Shown piece by piece: positions 37,164 to 48,050 of a DNA stretch of 64,000 bases. Numbering within the stretch: position 1 is the stretch's first letter; every line of letters begins with the position of its first letter. A program made the translations under genes and the position numbers. The notes beneath the pieces were generated by a model that was not told the origin of the DNA, ran no database searches, and saw nothing but the letters and a program-made list of their open reading frames with translations. The stretch comes from Clostridiales bacterium (GTDB lineage: Bacteria; Bacillota; Clostridia; Peptostreptococcales; Anaerovoracaceae), in contig JALEUQ010000053.1 in the NCBI GenBank assembly GCA_022780965.1, positions 1-64,000 of the forward strand. The letters run 5' to 3'.

Positions 37164-37176
37164 ATGGGGAAATGAA

Positions 37177-38379
37177 ATGAAAAGTGTAGGAATAGTAGCG
37201 GAGTATAATCCGTACCACAGAGGACACAAGTATCACCTGGAAAAAACGCTGGAGATGACAGGAGCAGAGTGTGCTGTCACAGTCATGAGTGGCAATTTCA
37301 CACAGAGAGGAGAATTATCGCCGTGGGATAAGTGGCAGAGAAGCGAAAGTGCAGTAATCGCAGGTATTAACCTTGTGCTTGAACTTCCATTCGTATATGC
37401 AGTGAACAGAGGTGAGATTTTCGCCCAGGGAGCTGTAGACATTCTGGCTGGAATGGGTGTTGACTACATATCGTTTGGCAGCGAATCAGGCGATATAGAT
37501 GAACTGACATCTTTAGCAGATGAACTGGAGACAAATGCTGATGAAATCAGCAGAATCCGCAAGGAGCACATGAGCGAGGGTTATTCATTTGCTGCAAGTC
37601 TAGCAAGGGCTGTGGAGGAAGTCGAAGGAAAAGACAAAGCGGTTCTTCTGAAGAGTCCTAATAATATTCTTGCTTTGGAATATATAAAGCGAATCAAGTA
37701 CTGGGACAGCAAAGGCGTTCATATCACACCGGTTACAGTGAAGAGACACGGCAGCGGTTATTTCGAAATGAACGATGAATCCGGATACGCAGGAGCATCA
37801 CAGATCAGAGATGCAATTGCAGGCGGAGATAAAGATGCAGTCGCATTTTTCCTCCCTGAAGAAGTAAGAATGCTCCTGGAGGAAGCAGTATTCCTGGGAC
37901 CTGCGGAAGCTAAACTGCTCGATATTGTGAAACTGGACACTTTGCGAATGACAGCAAAAGAACTGCGGGAACTTTACTGCATGGGCGAGGGGCTGGAGAA
38001 CAAATTCAAGAGGGAAGCGAAGGATGCAATGTCATTTCAGCAGCTGATTGATGTGCTTACATCCAGAAGGTACACAGCTTCGGCTATGAGAAGACTTGTT
38101 CTGTATATGGCAATGAATCTGAAATGGCATGAACTGCCAAACGGTGTATACGGCAGAGTCCTGGCGGCTGACGGTGTGGGCAGAGAACTGGTGAGACAGG
38201 TCAAGAATTATGATAACGGCATTGAAATAATTACAAATATCAACAAGGAAATGCCTGTAAATGAAGTGAATGCAGAAACCCTGGCAATTGACATTAAGGC
38301 ATCTGATATTTATAATTTCATAGTCGGAAAAGATGAATATAAATATTCAGATTATGTTAAAAGACCGTTTATTCTTTAA
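37177..38379 (+). CDS. tmcAL: tRNA(Met) cytidine acetate ligase TmcAL (YlbM family)
   Basis: GIVAEYNPYHRGHKYHLEKTLEMTGAECAVTVMSGNFTQRGELSPWDKW. Confidence 0.93.
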   Translation: MKSVGIVAEYNPYHRGHKYHLEKTLEMTGAECAVTVMSGNFTQRGELSPWDKWQRSESAVIAGINLVLELPFVYAVNRGEIFAQGAVDILAGMGVDYISFGSESGDIDELTSLADELETNADEISRIRKEHMSEGYSFAASLARAVEEVEGKDKAVLLKSPNNILALEYIKRIKYWDSKGVHITPVTVKRHGSGYFEMNDESGYAGASQIRDAIAGGDKDAVAFFLPEEVRMLLEEAVFLGPAEAKLLDIVKLDTLRMTAKELRELYCMGEGLENKFKREAKDAMSFQQLIDVLTSRRYTASAMRRLVLYMAMNLKWHELPNGVYGRVLAADGVGRELVRQVKNYDNGIEIITNINKEMPVNEVNAETLAIDIKASDIYNFIVGKDEYKYSDYVKRPFIL

Positions 38380-38451
38380 TTGTAGTTAATCAATGCGATG
38401 AAATTGTGATATAATACACGTGTTATACATTATTATTATGAGGAGGCTCAA

Positions 38452-39660
38452 ATGAAAGTATTAGTAATAAACTGCGGAAGTTCATCACTCAAGTACCAGG
38501 TTCTTGACATGACTACTGAGGCACTGCTCTGCAAAGGTCTTGTAGAAAGAATCGGCATGGACGGTGCTGTTATAACTCACGAAAAGATCGGTATGGACAA
38601 GGTTGTTAATGAAACACCTATGGAAGATCATAAGGCAGCCATCGCACTGGTTCTCGAAGCCATTCAGGATTCTGAACATGGTGTTGTTGAATCGATGGAC
38701 GAAATCGGTGCTGTTGGTCACAGAGTAGTACATGCAGGTGAAAAATATGCAAGTTCAGTTCTCATCACTGATGATGTAATCAAGGCTCTTGAGGAATGCA
38801 TTGACCTGGCTCCGCTGCACAATCCGCCAAACCTTCTCGGTATTGCTGCCTGTCAGGAACTTATGCCTGGAACACCAATGGTAGGTGTGTTCGATACAGC
38901 ATTCCATCAGACAATGCCGCCTGAATCATACATATACGCACTTCCATATGAGTATTATGAGAAGTATGGTGTTAGAAGATACGGATTCCACGGAACATCA
39001 CATAAGTATGTAGCTCAGAGAACAGCAGAGATGCTCAATGTTAATCTGGATGACCTGAAGATTATCACATGCCACCTGGGCAACGGCGCATCAGTATCAG
39101 CAATAAAGAGAGGCAAGTGCATTGCAACTTCAATGGGCTTCACTCCGCTTGAAGGTCTTATCATGGGAACAAGATCTGGTGACATCGACCCTGCGATTGT
39201 TGAATTCATCGCTGATAAGGAAGGCATCACTGTTCAGGAAGTAAATACAATTCTCAATAAGAAGTCAGGTATTCTCGGTATCTCAGGCATTTCAAGCGAC
39301 ATGAGAGATGTATTAGAGGCAGCTGAGGAAGGCAACGAAAGAGCAATGCTGGCTCTGAAGGCTTTCGCACACAGAGTAAGATTCTATATCGGTGCGTACA
39401 TTGCTGAAATGAACGGCGTTGATGCTATCGTATTCACAGCAGGTGTCGGCGAAAACTCAATTCCAATGAGAGACATTATCTGCAATGACCTTGGCAACCT
39501 TGGAATCAAGCTTGATGTTGTCAAGAACAAGGTAAGAGGCAAGGAACTGATTATCTCAAGAGACGATTCACCTGTTAAAGTTCTCCTTATTCCAACTAAT
39601 GAAGAACTGATGATTGCAAGAGATACATATGATATCGTAACAACAGGCAAGACTAGATAA
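38452..39660 (+). CDS. ackA: Acetate kinase
   Basis: [44 protein letters not shown]. Confidence 0.97.
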   Translation: MKVLVINCGSSSLKYQVLDMTTEALLCKGLVERIGMDGAVITHEKIGMDKVVNETPMEDHKAAIALVLEAIQDSEHGVVESMDEIGAVGHRVVHAGEKYASSVLITDDVIKALEECIDLAPLHNPPNLLGIAACQELMPGTPMVGVFDTAFHQTMPPESYIYALPYEYYEKYGVRRYGFHGTSHKYVAQRTAEMLNVNLDDLKIITCHLGNGASVSAIKRGKCIATSMGFTPLEGLIMGTRSGDIDPAIVEFIADKEGITVQEVNTILNKKSGILGISGISSDMRDVLEAAEEGNERAMLALKAFAHRVRFYIGAYIAEMNGVDAIVFTAGVGENSIPMRDIICNDLGNLGIKLDVVKNKVRGKELIISRDDSPVKVLLIPTNEELMIARDTYDIVTTGKTR

Positions 39661-39725
39661 TTGGAAGCTGTTAATGAGGCTGATATTGTATGGTTGAATT
39701 ATTTCTCGTAATCAGCAAAAAAACA

Positions 39726-39754
39726 TTGACATCCTACATCCAAAAATGTAGAAT
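39726..39754 (+). promoter_or_regulatory. Promoter of rpmF with an inverted repeat in its spacer
   Basis: TTGACA (39726-39731), 17-nt spacer, TAGAAT (39749-39754). Confidence 0.7.
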
Positions 39755-39835
39755 ATTAACGTTGCTATGGAATGATGTAATCACGAACTGTCGTGATGAT
39801 ATAAATCCAGAATATGATTAAGGAGGTGTAGAAAC

Positions 39836-40009
39836 ATGGCAGTACCTAAGAGAAGAACATCAAAGGCTAAGAGAGATCAGAGAAGATCACCTAACATGAA
39901 GAAGGCAGCACCTGGACTTTCAATCTGTCCACAGTGCCACGAGCCTAAGCTTCCACACAGAGTATGCCCTAACTGTAACTACTACGACGGTAAGGACGTT
40001 CTCGCATAA
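39836..40009 (+). CDS. rpmF: 50S ribosomal protein L32 (57 aa; absent from the supplied ORF track)
   Basis: AGGAGGTG RBS then [57 protein letters not shown]. Confidence 0.97.
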   Translation: MAVPKRRTSKAKRDQRRSPNMKKAAPGLSICPQCHEPKLPHRVCPNCNYYDGKDVLA

Positions 40010-40020
40010 GTTGAGAAGAA

Positions 40021-40046
40021 ACGGTCTGCATAAGCAGGCCGTTTTT
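40021..40046 (+). terminator. Intrinsic terminator after rpmF
   Basis: acggtctgcataagcaggccgtttttta. Confidence 0.88.
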
Positions 40047-40081
40047 TATAAGTGTTTGAAATTCAGAAGGAAGCGGGAAAG

Positions 40082-40666
40082 ATGACAAATCGTAATATTA
40101 TCGGTGAAATGATACTGGAAACGGATAGACTGATTCTGAGGCGGTGGAATGAAGACGATGCAGAAAGTCTGTATGAATATGCGAAAGACCCGTCGGTGGG
40201 ACCGATAGCAGGCTGGCCTGTACACACAAGCGTTGAAAACAGTCGAGAGATAATAAGACATGTACTTAGTGCCGAGGAGACTTATGCTGTATGTCTCAAA
40301 GAAGACAATCGTGCAATAGGCAGTATCGGACTCATACCTCCGGAACAGTCACATACGAAGGCTGCCGCCGGTGGAGAAGAAACGGAACTTGAGATTGGCT
40401 ACTGGATTGGAGCACCCTTCTGGGGCAGAGGACTGATACCCGAGGCGGTGCGCAGAATCCAGGAACATGCTTTCGTTGATCTGGGCTGTTCGGCGTTATG
40501 GTGCGGATACTATGATGGCAATGTGAAATCCAAAAGGTGCCAGGAAAAGTGCGGGTTCAAATACCACCATACGGAAACCGACAAACCTTGCATTATGATG
40601 GGCGATGTAAGAACTGAACATTTCACAAGAATCACCAGAGAAGAATGGGAAAAAACAGGTATATAG
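40082..40666 (+). CDS. GNAT family N-acetyltransferase (RimJ/RimL type)
   Basis: LETDRLILRRWNEDDAESLYEYAKDPSVGPIAGW. Confidence 0.9.
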   Translation: MTNRNIIGEMILETDRLILRRWNEDDAESLYEYAKDPSVGPIAGWPVHTSVENSREIIRHVLSAEETYAVCLKEDNRAIGSIGLIPPEQSHTKAAAGGEETELEIGYWIGAPFWGRGLIPEAVRRIQEHAFVDLGCSALWCGYYDGNVKSKRCQEKCGFKYHHTETDKPCIMMGDVRTEHFTRITREEWEKTGI

Positions 40667-40676
40667 GACAAAATAT

Positions 40677-40706
40677 AAGAGGAGATCGTCAGTGATCTCC
40701 TCTTTT
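40677..40706. terminator. Intrinsic terminator between convergent genes
   Basis: aagaggagatcgtcagtgatctcctctttta. Confidence 0.8.
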
Positions 40707-40744
40707 ATGCTGTTTTGATTTGTATTGCTCGATGAAGGTTAAAA

Positions 40745-41752
40745 CTAGTCGTCCAGCTTTTCGAGAAGCTTCTCGGCAATCTGTACTGCATTGGTTGCCG
40801 CACCCTTACGGATGTTGTCGGCTACGCACCAGAGGTTAATGCCGTTCTCAACTGAGAAGTCTCTTCTGATTCTTCCAACATATACAGGGTCAGTTCCGGC
40901 TGCATCAAGAGCAAGAGGATATACGTTGTTGGCAACATCATCCTGAACTACGAGACCTGGAGTGTTTCTGAACAGTTCGAAGATGTCTTCCAGTTCAAAT
41001 GGACTCTTCAGTTCAACATTGATTGATTCACTGTGTCCGTAGAATACAGGTACTCTTGCTGTAGTCGCAGTAACCTTGATATCGTCATCGTGAAGAATCT
41101 TGTGAGTTTCGTTAATCATCTTCATTTCTTCCTTAGTGTATCCGTTTTCCATGAAAACATCGATATGAGGAAGAATGTTGTTAGCAATTGGGTGTGCATA
41201 TGCTTCAAGAGGAGCATCCTTGCCTGCAAGACCGTTCTCCAGATCGTGAATGCCCTTGATGCCTGAACCTGCAACAGCCTGATAAGTTGAATATACAACT
41301 CGCTTGATGCCGTACTTGTCCTGGAGAGCCTTGAGCGGTACCATTGCCTGGATTGTTGAGCAGTTTGGATTGGCGATGATGCCGTGGTTCCAGTCGATAT
41401 CTTCAGGGTTTACTTCAGGAACAACGAGAGGAACATCGTCATACATTCTCCACTGTGAGCTGTTGTCCACTACGATACAGCCGTGCTCTGCAGCAATTGG
41501 AGCAAATTTGGCACTAGTGCCGCCGCCTGCTGAAAACAGAGCGATGTCAATTGGCTTATCAAATGAGTGCTCTGTAAGCTCTTCAACTACAATGTCCATT
41601 CCCTTGAATTTCAGGGTGGTGCCTGCTGATTTGGCTGATGCCATAAAGTAGATATTTTCAAAAGGGAAATCTCTTTCTTCGAGAACCTTCAAGAATGTTG
41701 AGCCTACAACACCTGTTGCGCCAACGACAGCAATATTGGGTTTTCTTTTCAT
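40745..41752 (-). CDS. asd: Aspartate-semialdehyde dehydrogenase
   Basis: IAVVGATGVVGSTFLKVLEERDFPFENIYFMASAKSAG; NPNCSTIQ. Confidence 0.96.
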   Translation of the reverse strand: MKRKPNIAVVGATGVVGSTFLKVLEERDFPFENIYFMASAKSAGTTLKFKGMDIVVEELTEHSFDKPIDIALFSAGGGTSAKFAPIAAEHGCIVVDNSSQWRMYDDVPLVVPEVNPEDIDWNHGIIANPNCSTIQAMVPLKALQDKYGIKRVVYSTYQAVAGSGIKGIHDLENGLAGKDAPLEAYAHPIANNILPHIDVFMENGYTKEEMKMINETHKILHDDDIKVTATTARVPVFYGHSESINVELKSPFELEDIFELFRNTPGLVVQDDVANNVYPLALDAAGTDPVYVGRIRRDFSVENGINLWCVADNIRKGAATNAVQIAEKLLEKLDD

Positions 41753-41973
41753 GCTGTATACCTCCTATGATTTGATTTTCAGATAGCTTGTGCCATAAAT
41801 GAAATAAATAATAATACAGAATCAATTATACTTCTAAACATCACCATTTGTAAAGAACTTAGTGGGGGGATGTGCCCTGTATTCTTGATGGTGTAGAGTC
41901 AGAATTATATATCTTTTAACTACTATATATGGTACAATCTACTATGTATGAAACTAAACAGGAAGGTGTCTTG

Positions 41974-44742
41974 ATGGCAGGTAGCAGGAATAATAAAAAC
42001 AATCCAAAAAAGAACAGTAATAACGGCAGAAGCACGTCCGGCAGGGGACGAGGCAAATCGGCTTCCGGTTCTGCAGGTACTGCATCCGGCAGAAAAAAGC
42101 AGGCTGCTGCTGAAGAAGAAATTCTCAAAAGGAAGAAGTCAATAAGGGATGAGATTACTGCTGTTATTGTAATTGCTGTCGGTGTGTTTATGGCCATCGC
42201 ATTTCAGACAAATGCAGCAGGAGAATTCGGCCGTGTGCTCAGCGATGTTTTCAAAGGCATCTTCGGATTTACCGCTTATATTATGCCGTACTATTTCATC
42301 ATCGGCGGAATTCTGATTTTCTGCAGGAAGATGATACATGTAGGCGTTAAATCAGTGGTACTCACAGTAGTAATCTACCTGATGATGGCAATGGTCAATG
42401 CCGCAAGATTCATAGATCCTAAGCATCTGGATTTCTCCTCTCATGCGGCAAGTGTGTATTACCGCAACGGAATGAGCCTGGATGACGGCGGCGTATTCGG
42501 CATGTTCTGCGGCAGCTTCATAGTGAAATTTATCGGTATTGCCGGTTTGTACATACTGTCTGCAGTAGTGATTTTTGCCTGCCTGCTGCTGGTTCTTGAT
42601 ACGCCGGTTTCGCGAATGTTTGAAAACGCCAAAATCAAGAAACAGCAGATGGAAGTTCGCAGGGCGGAGCGAATAGCCGAGAAGGAACGGCTCAATGAAG
42701 CGAAACGTCAGCAGATGGAAGTGGAGATGATGCTGGCAGAGGACAGAGCTGCTCGAAAGGCCGAGGAAAGGGAGCGCAGTTTCTTTGGCAGGAGTTCGCG
42801 CAGAAAGCAGTCAGATGACGGCCTTACAGACAGACAGAGGAAACTGATGAACCTTATGGAATCGGAAGACGGAGTAGGCAGCGCAAACGGAGTATCTGCG
42901 GAGCTGTTTGCCGGCGAAGATGAGGGATATCATCACAAGGAAATAAACGTTCAGGATCCTTATGAACTTGGAGAAGACAGTTTCTGGAACACAGGTGATG
43001 AAAGCGATCTTGTAATTGACGAGTCAAAAAGTAGAAGAAACAGGAGAAAAAAGAGTCCTGTCATTGTTGGAGGTGCAGCTGATGATGACACAGGTTCAGG
43101 CAGTTTGTCTGACAGCATGCCATCTGAAACAGCTGCGGCAGCAGCTGCTACAGGTTTGACAGCGACGGCGGCTTCAGCTGGAAATGACGCGAAAGAAGTG
43201 ACGCCGATGCTTTCCAAAAAGGAAGCAAAGGAGAGCATGCTCAAGGAAGAGGAGATGAACCAGACTAAAATAATCAACTATGAGTTCCCTCCGGTAAGCC
43301 TGCTCAAAGTAAACAAGAATCGCGGCAGGAACGGTGACAGTGAGGCGGAGCTGCGTCAGAAGGCACAGAAGCTTGAGGATGTGCTGCACAGTTTCAATAT
43401 AGATGCAGATGTCACAAATGTAACTCAGGGACCTACAGTAACAAGATACGAAGTGCATCCGAACAGCGGTGTTAAGGTAAAGGGTATCAAGAGCCTTGCC
43501 GATGATATTGCGCTGAATATGGAAGCCAAGAGCATAAGAATTGAAGCTCCTATTCCGGGCAAGCCTGCAGTAGGAATTGAAATAGAAAACAACAAAATCA
43601 ACATGGTAACCGTAAGGGAAATCATTGACTCGGATGTTTTCAGGAATGCGAAATCCAAGATTACCTTCGCAGTTGGCAAGGATATCAGCGGCAATGAAAT
43701 CGTTGCCGATCTTAAGTCAATGCCGCACCTTCTCATTGCAGGTTCCACAGGATCGGGCAAAAGTGTGTGCATTAACAGCATCATTACGAGCCTGCTTTAT
43801 AAAGCAAGACCAGATGAGGTTAAGCTGGTGCTGGTAGACCCTAAGGTTGTGGAACTTGCCAACTATAATGGAATACCGCATCTTCTGATTCCGGTTGTGA
43901 CAGACCCTGCCAAGGCAGCCGCAGCGCTTAACTGGGCTGTTGCCGAGATGGATGAACGATACAGGAAGTTTGCTGAAGAGGGAACAAGGGAACTGAGCAG
44001 CTTTAACGAGCACATGAGATTTGAAGGCCGAGAAGATGAAGTCATGCCGCAGGTGGTAATAATCATTGATGAGCTGGCTGATCTGATGATGGTGGCTCCT
44101 TCGCAGGTTGAGGATTCCATATGCAGGCTGGCTCAGAAGGCCAGAGCAGCAGGAATGCATCTTATCGTCGCGACTCAGAGACCTTCCGTAGATGTAATTA
44201 CAGGTGTAATCAAAGCTAATATTCCGTCCAGAATTGCTTTCGCAGTGTCATCACAGGTTGACTCGAGGACAATTCTTGATATGGCGGGAGCTGAGAAACT
44301 GGTGGGCAAAGGAGATATGCTGTTCAATCCTCTCGGTTCGGGCAAACCTTTGAGAGTTCAGGGAACTTTCATAAGCGATCAGGAAGTAAACGATGTAATA
44401 TCATTTGTCAAGGCGCAGACAGAAGAAGAACCTGAGTATTCCGAAAAGGTGATTGACAGAATAGAAAGAGCAAACAGCGTTGTTTCTTCTGTTGAAGACA
44501 AGGCGCCTGATGACGAACTTCTGTCTGATGCCATTGAACTGGTGGTTCAGGCGCAGCAGGCGTCAGTGAGCATGCTGCAGAGACGATTCCGAATAGGATA
44601 CAATCGTGCGGCAAGAATAGTTGACATGATGGAAGAACGTCAGATTGTAGGACCTCAGGACGGAAGCAGACCTAGACAGGTCCTGATTACCGAAGAGGAT
44701 CTTATGGAAATGAAAGAGTCCACTGAGGATTTGGAGATATAA
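41974..44742 (+). CDS. ftsK: DNA translocase FtsK/SpoIIIE
   Basis: 4-TM N-terminus, HLLIAGSTGSGKSVCINSII Walker A, RMLQRRFRIGYNRAARIVDMMEE gamma-domain-like C-terminus. Confidence 0.96.
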   Translation: MAGSRNNKNNPKKNSNNGRSTSGRGRGKSASGSAGTASGRKKQAAAEEEILKRKKSIRDEITAVIVIAVGVFMAIAFQTNAAGEFGRVLSDVFKGIFGFTAYIMPYYFIIGGILIFCRKMIHVGVKSVVLTVVIYLMMAMVNAARFIDPKHLDFSSHAASVYYRNGMSLDDGGVFGMFCGSFIVKFIGIAGLYILSAVVIFACLLLVLDTPVSRMFENAKIKKQQMEVRRAERIAEKERLNEAKRQQMEVEMMLAEDRAARKAEERERSFFGRSSRRKQSDDGLTDRQRKLMNLMESEDGVGSANGVSAELFAGEDEGYHHKEINVQDPYELGEDSFWNTGDESDLVIDESKSRRNRRKKSPVIVGGAADDDTGSGSLSDSMPSETAAAAAATGLTATAASAGNDAKEVTPMLSKKEAKESMLKEEEMNQTKIINYEFPPVSLLKVNKNRGRNGDSEAELRQKAQKLEDVLHSFNIDADVTNVTQGPTVTRYEVHPNSGVKVKGIKSLADDIALNMEAKSIRIEAPIPGKPAVGIEIENNKINMVTVREIIDSDVFRNAKSKITFAVGKDISGNEIVADLKSMPHLLIAGSTGSGKSVCINSIITSLLYKARPDEVKLVLVDPKVVELANYNGIPHLLIPVVTDPAKAAAALNWAVAEMDERYRKFAEEGTRELSSFNEHMRFEGREDEVMPQVVIIIDELADLMMVAPSQVEDSICRLAQKARAAGMHLIVATQRPSVDVITGVIKANIPSRIAFAVSSQVDSRTILDMAGAEKLVGKGDMLFNPLGSGKPLRVQGTFISDQEVNDVISFVKAQTEEEPEYSEKVIDRIERANSVVSSVEDKAPDDELLSDAIELVVQAQQASVSMLQRRFRIGYNRAARIVDMMEERQIVGPQDGSRPRQVLITEEDLMEMKESTEDLEI

Positions 44743-44761
44743 TTCGGAGGTTGACAGGATA

Positions 44762-46093
44762 ATGAAACTCTATATTGAAACCATGGGTTGTCCCAAGAAT
44801 TTCAATGATTCTGAAGGTGCTGCAGGCATCTGGGAAAATTCAGGAATGACAATAACAGACAACCCTTATGATGCCGATGCCATAATGGTCAACACATGCG
44901 GGTTCATAAATGATGCCAAGCAGGAATCCATTGACATGATTTTTGATATGGCACGCCTCATAGATGAAGATGAATCCGTAAACAGGAAAGTGCTTATTGT
45001 GTCAGGCTGCTTAACGCAGAGATTCGGTGACGAATTATATGAGGAAATACCTGAAATTGACATCGTCCTCGGAGTGAATGAATACGAGAAACTGCCTGAA
45101 ATAGTAAGGAACTTCAAGGCTGGACAGAGACAGAAGCATATTGGATGCAATGCGGATACTTTCGCTGAATTTACAGCAAGAAAGTACGAGGACAACCCTT
45201 ACACTGCAACGGTAAGAATTGCAGAAGGGTGCAACAACTGCTGCACATACTGCGTAATTCCGATGATACGCGGAGGATACAGGAGCAGACCGTGGGAAGC
45301 GGTTGTCGATGAAGTCAAAGAGATGGCTGCCAGAGGCACAAAAGAAATCATTCTCATTGCTCAGGACGTTACAGAATACGGAACAGATCTGTATGGCCGC
45401 CCGTCACTGCCCATGCTCCTGCGTTACCTTTGCAAAATAGAAGGAATAAGATGGATAAGACTGATGTACTGTTATGAGGATAAAATCACAGACGAGCTTA
45501 TTCAGATCATGGCAGAAGAACCGAAAATCTGTCATTACATCGACATTCCGCTTCAGCATGTATCGGACAATGTTCTTGGGAGAATGAACAGAAGATCTAC
45601 AAATGAATCAATCAGGAATACAATCGGCAGATTGAGGAAAGCAGTTCCTGACATTCATATCAGAACTACGTTCATTACCGGATTCCCCGGAGAAACAGAA
45701 GAGGATTTCGATGAGCTTTATGATTTTGCTGCAGAGATGAGATTCGAGAGGCTGGGAGTGTTCGCATACTCACAGGAGGAAGGCACAGTGGCTGGAGACA
45801 TGCCTGACCAGATTGAAGAAGAAATAAAGGCCGAGCGTGCAGACTCAATAATGAGGATGCAGATTGAAATTTCCAAGGAAGTGAATGAAAGCAAAATCGG
45901 TCAGACACTGGATGTAATGGTTGATTCCATGGATGAGGAGGGCGCGTATATTGGAAGAACACAGTACGATGCTCCTGAAATAGATAATAGTGTTATTTTT
46001 AAGTCAGAAACTCAGCTTCAGCCCGGCGACATGGTTAGAGTGAAGGTGACTGATGCTTTTGATTATGACCTTGTTGGGATAATGGAGGATTAA
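44762..46093 (+). CDS. rimO: Ribosomal protein S12 methylthiotransferase RimO
   Basis: ETMGCPKNFNDSE, NTCGFI, AEGCNNCCTYCVIPMIRGGYRSRP. Confidence 0.93.
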   Translation: MKLYIETMGCPKNFNDSEGAAGIWENSGMTITDNPYDADAIMVNTCGFINDAKQESIDMIFDMARLIDEDESVNRKVLIVSGCLTQRFGDELYEEIPEIDIVLGVNEYEKLPEIVRNFKAGQRQKHIGCNADTFAEFTARKYEDNPYTATVRIAEGCNNCCTYCVIPMIRGGYRSRPWEAVVDEVKEMAARGTKEIILIAQDVTEYGTDLYGRPSLPMLLRYLCKIEGIRWIRLMYCYEDKITDELIQIMAEEPKICHYIDIPLQHVSDNVLGRMNRRSTNESIRNTIGRLRKAVPDIHIRTTFITGFPGETEEDFDELYDFAAEMRFERLGVFAYSQEEGTVAGDMPDQIEEEIKAERADSIMRMQIEISKEVNESKIGQTLDVMVDSMDEEGAYIGRTQYDAPEIDNSVIFKSETQLQPGDMVRVKVTDAFDYDLVGIMED

Positions 46094-46096
46094 AAC

Positions 46097-46630
46097 ATGA
46101 ATTTACCAAACAAACTTACAATGGGAAGAATATTCGCAATTCCTGTATTTATCGTTGTATTTCTCATGGGATTCAGAGTTGCGGCCTGTATTATATTCAT
46201 TCTGGCTTCTCTTACTGACATGCTGGATGGGTATATTGCCAGGAAGTATAACATGGTGTCCAATTTCGGCAAACTGATGGATCCACTGGCAGATAAACTG
46301 TTAACAATGGCTGCTTTTGTGTGTCTTATTGAGACCGGTGATGCAGCAGCATGGATTGTAATAATAATTCTGGGAAGAGAGCTGATCATTACAGGAATGA
46401 GACAGGTGGCAGCAGCCCAGGGTATCGTAATTGCTGCGGGAGTTACAGGCAAAATAAAGACAATTACACAGATGATAGCAATACCGCTTCTGATTCTTGA
46501 CAACTGGCCATGCAGCATTTTCGCACCGGCATTTCCTCTGGATCAGATAATGCTTTACATTGCACTTGCAATGACAATCATTTCAGGTGCCGAATATATT
46601 ATGAAAAACAAGCAGCTTTTCGCGCAGTAA
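46097..46630 (+). CDS. pgsA: CDP-diacylglycerol--glycerol-3-phosphate 3-phosphatidyltransferase
   Basis: MNLPNKLTMGRIFAIPVF; DMLDGYIARKYNMVSNFGKLMDPLADK. Confidence 0.95.
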   Translation: MNLPNKLTMGRIFAIPVFIVVFLMGFRVAACIIFILASLTDMLDGYIARKYNMVSNFGKLMDPLADKLLTMAAFVCLIETGDAAAWIVIIILGRELIITGMRQVAAAQGIVIAAGVTGKIKTITQMIAIPLLILDNWPCSIFAPAFPLDQIMLYIALAMTIISGAEYIMKNKQLFAQ

Positions 46631-46666
46631 TCGACTGTGTGAAAGGGCGGACAATGGGAGAAACAA

Positions 46667-47896
46667 ATGAAAACTGCTGTTTTGAGTGTCGGAACAGAGC
46701 TTCTGTTCGGGCAGATTACCAATACCAATACAGTATTCCTGTCAAAGGAACTGAATAATATGGGCCTTGATGTAATGTACCACTACACTGTTGGGGATAA
46801 TCCCGGCAGGCTGGCGGACATGATAAGGATGGCTCTTGAAGATGTGGATATGATTCTTGTCACCGGAGGGCTTGGACCAACGCAGGATGATCTGACCAAG
46901 GAAGTGGCATGTCAGGTTTTTGGCGATGAGCTGGTAGTAAACGAGAAAGCTCTCGGGAAAATCAAAGAGTACTTCCTGAGAACCGGAAGAAATATGACAG
47001 AAAACAATGCCAAACAGGCTCTGATTCCGTCTCGCGCCACAGTTTTTCACAATGATGCTGGTACGGCACCGGGATTTGCTTTGGAAAAAGACGGCAAATA
47101 TATTATCTGCATGCCGGGACCGCCTAGAGAAATGACACGCATGTTTGAGATAAGCGTGAAACCTTTCCTGGAGAAACTGTCGGACGGATACATGAGTTAC
47201 AAGCTGCTTAGATTGTACGGCATAGGCGAGTCGCTTCTGGAAACCAGGCTCATTGATCTCATTGACAATCAGACAGATCCGACTCTGGCAACATATGCCA
47301 AAGAGGGTGAGTGCCAGCTGAGAATTGCATCCAAGCGCAGCTCCAGAGAAGAGGCGGACAAAGCAGTTCAGGACATGATAGACATTGTGTCTGAGCGAGT
47401 GGGAGAGTATATCTACAGCTGCGATAATGAGGAACTTGTTGATGTTGTGGGAAGAATGCTTCTTGAAAAAGGGCTGACATTCGCGAGTGCGGAGTCATGT
47501 ACAGGCGGACTTGTTGCTGCTGCACTTACGGACATACCGGGAATTTCTCAGTCTTTCATGGCCGGATTCGTAACATACAGCAATGAAGCCAAGATGAGAG
47601 AACTTGGAGTCAGCGAAGAGACGCTCAGGGAGCACGGCGCCGTCAGCGAAGAGACTGCCAGAGAAATGGTTGAAGGTCTGGCAAGGGTGACCGGATGCGA
47701 TGTGTGCATATCGGTGACAGGCATTGCAGGACCGGGAGGCGGCACAGAAGAAAAGCCGGTTGGTCTTGTATATATCGGGTTCAAATACGGCGACAAATGC
47801 TTTGTTACAAAGAAGCTGAGTACGGGAGCATCAAGGAAATGGATTAGAAATCATACGTTGCTTGGAGTTCTGGACATTGTAAGAAGGAATATATAA
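46667..47896 (+). CDS. cinA: CinA family protein (nicotinamide-nucleotide amidase type)
   Basis: AVLSVGTELLFGQITNTNTVFLSKELNNMGLDV; ASAESCTGGLVAAALTDIPG. Confidence 0.95.
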   Translation: MKTAVLSVGTELLFGQITNTNTVFLSKELNNMGLDVMYHYTVGDNPGRLADMIRMALEDVDMILVTGGLGPTQDDLTKEVACQVFGDELVVNEKALGKIKEYFLRTGRNMTENNAKQALIPSRATVFHNDAGTAPGFALEKDGKYIICMPGPPREMTRMFEISVKPFLEKLSDGYMSYKLLRLYGIGESLLETRLIDLIDNQTDPTLATYAKEGECQLRIASKRSSREEADKAVQDMIDIVSERVGEYIYSCDNEELVDVVGRMLLEKGLTFASAESCTGGLVAAALTDIPGISQSFMAGFVTYSNEAKMRELGVSEETLREHGAVSEETAREMVEGLARVTGCDVCISVTGIAGPGGGTEEKPVGLVYIGFKYGDKCFVTKKLSTGASRKWIRNHTLLGVLDIVRRNI

Positions 47897-47937
47897 CAGT
47901 ATACATTAGATGATTTATTCGTGATTTATGAAAAACG

Positions 47938-47976
47938 AAGGCTCTGCTGCATGTTGAACAATGCGGCAGAGCCTTT
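47938..47976. terminator. Bidirectional intrinsic terminator
   Basis: aaggctctgctgcat...atgcggcagagcctttg. Confidence 0.82.
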
Positions 47977-48050
47977 GTCAGCTGTTAAATATATTTAATT
48001 TGACTGAATATTGTCAAACCCCTTTGCTTTATCAGCACGATGCAGGTGAA

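Noticed and set aside
41929-41973. Upstream start of ftsK at 41929 in the ORF track
   Set aside because: The first 15 codons cover a likely untranslated region; ATG 41974 with AGGAAGG upstream is more plausible.
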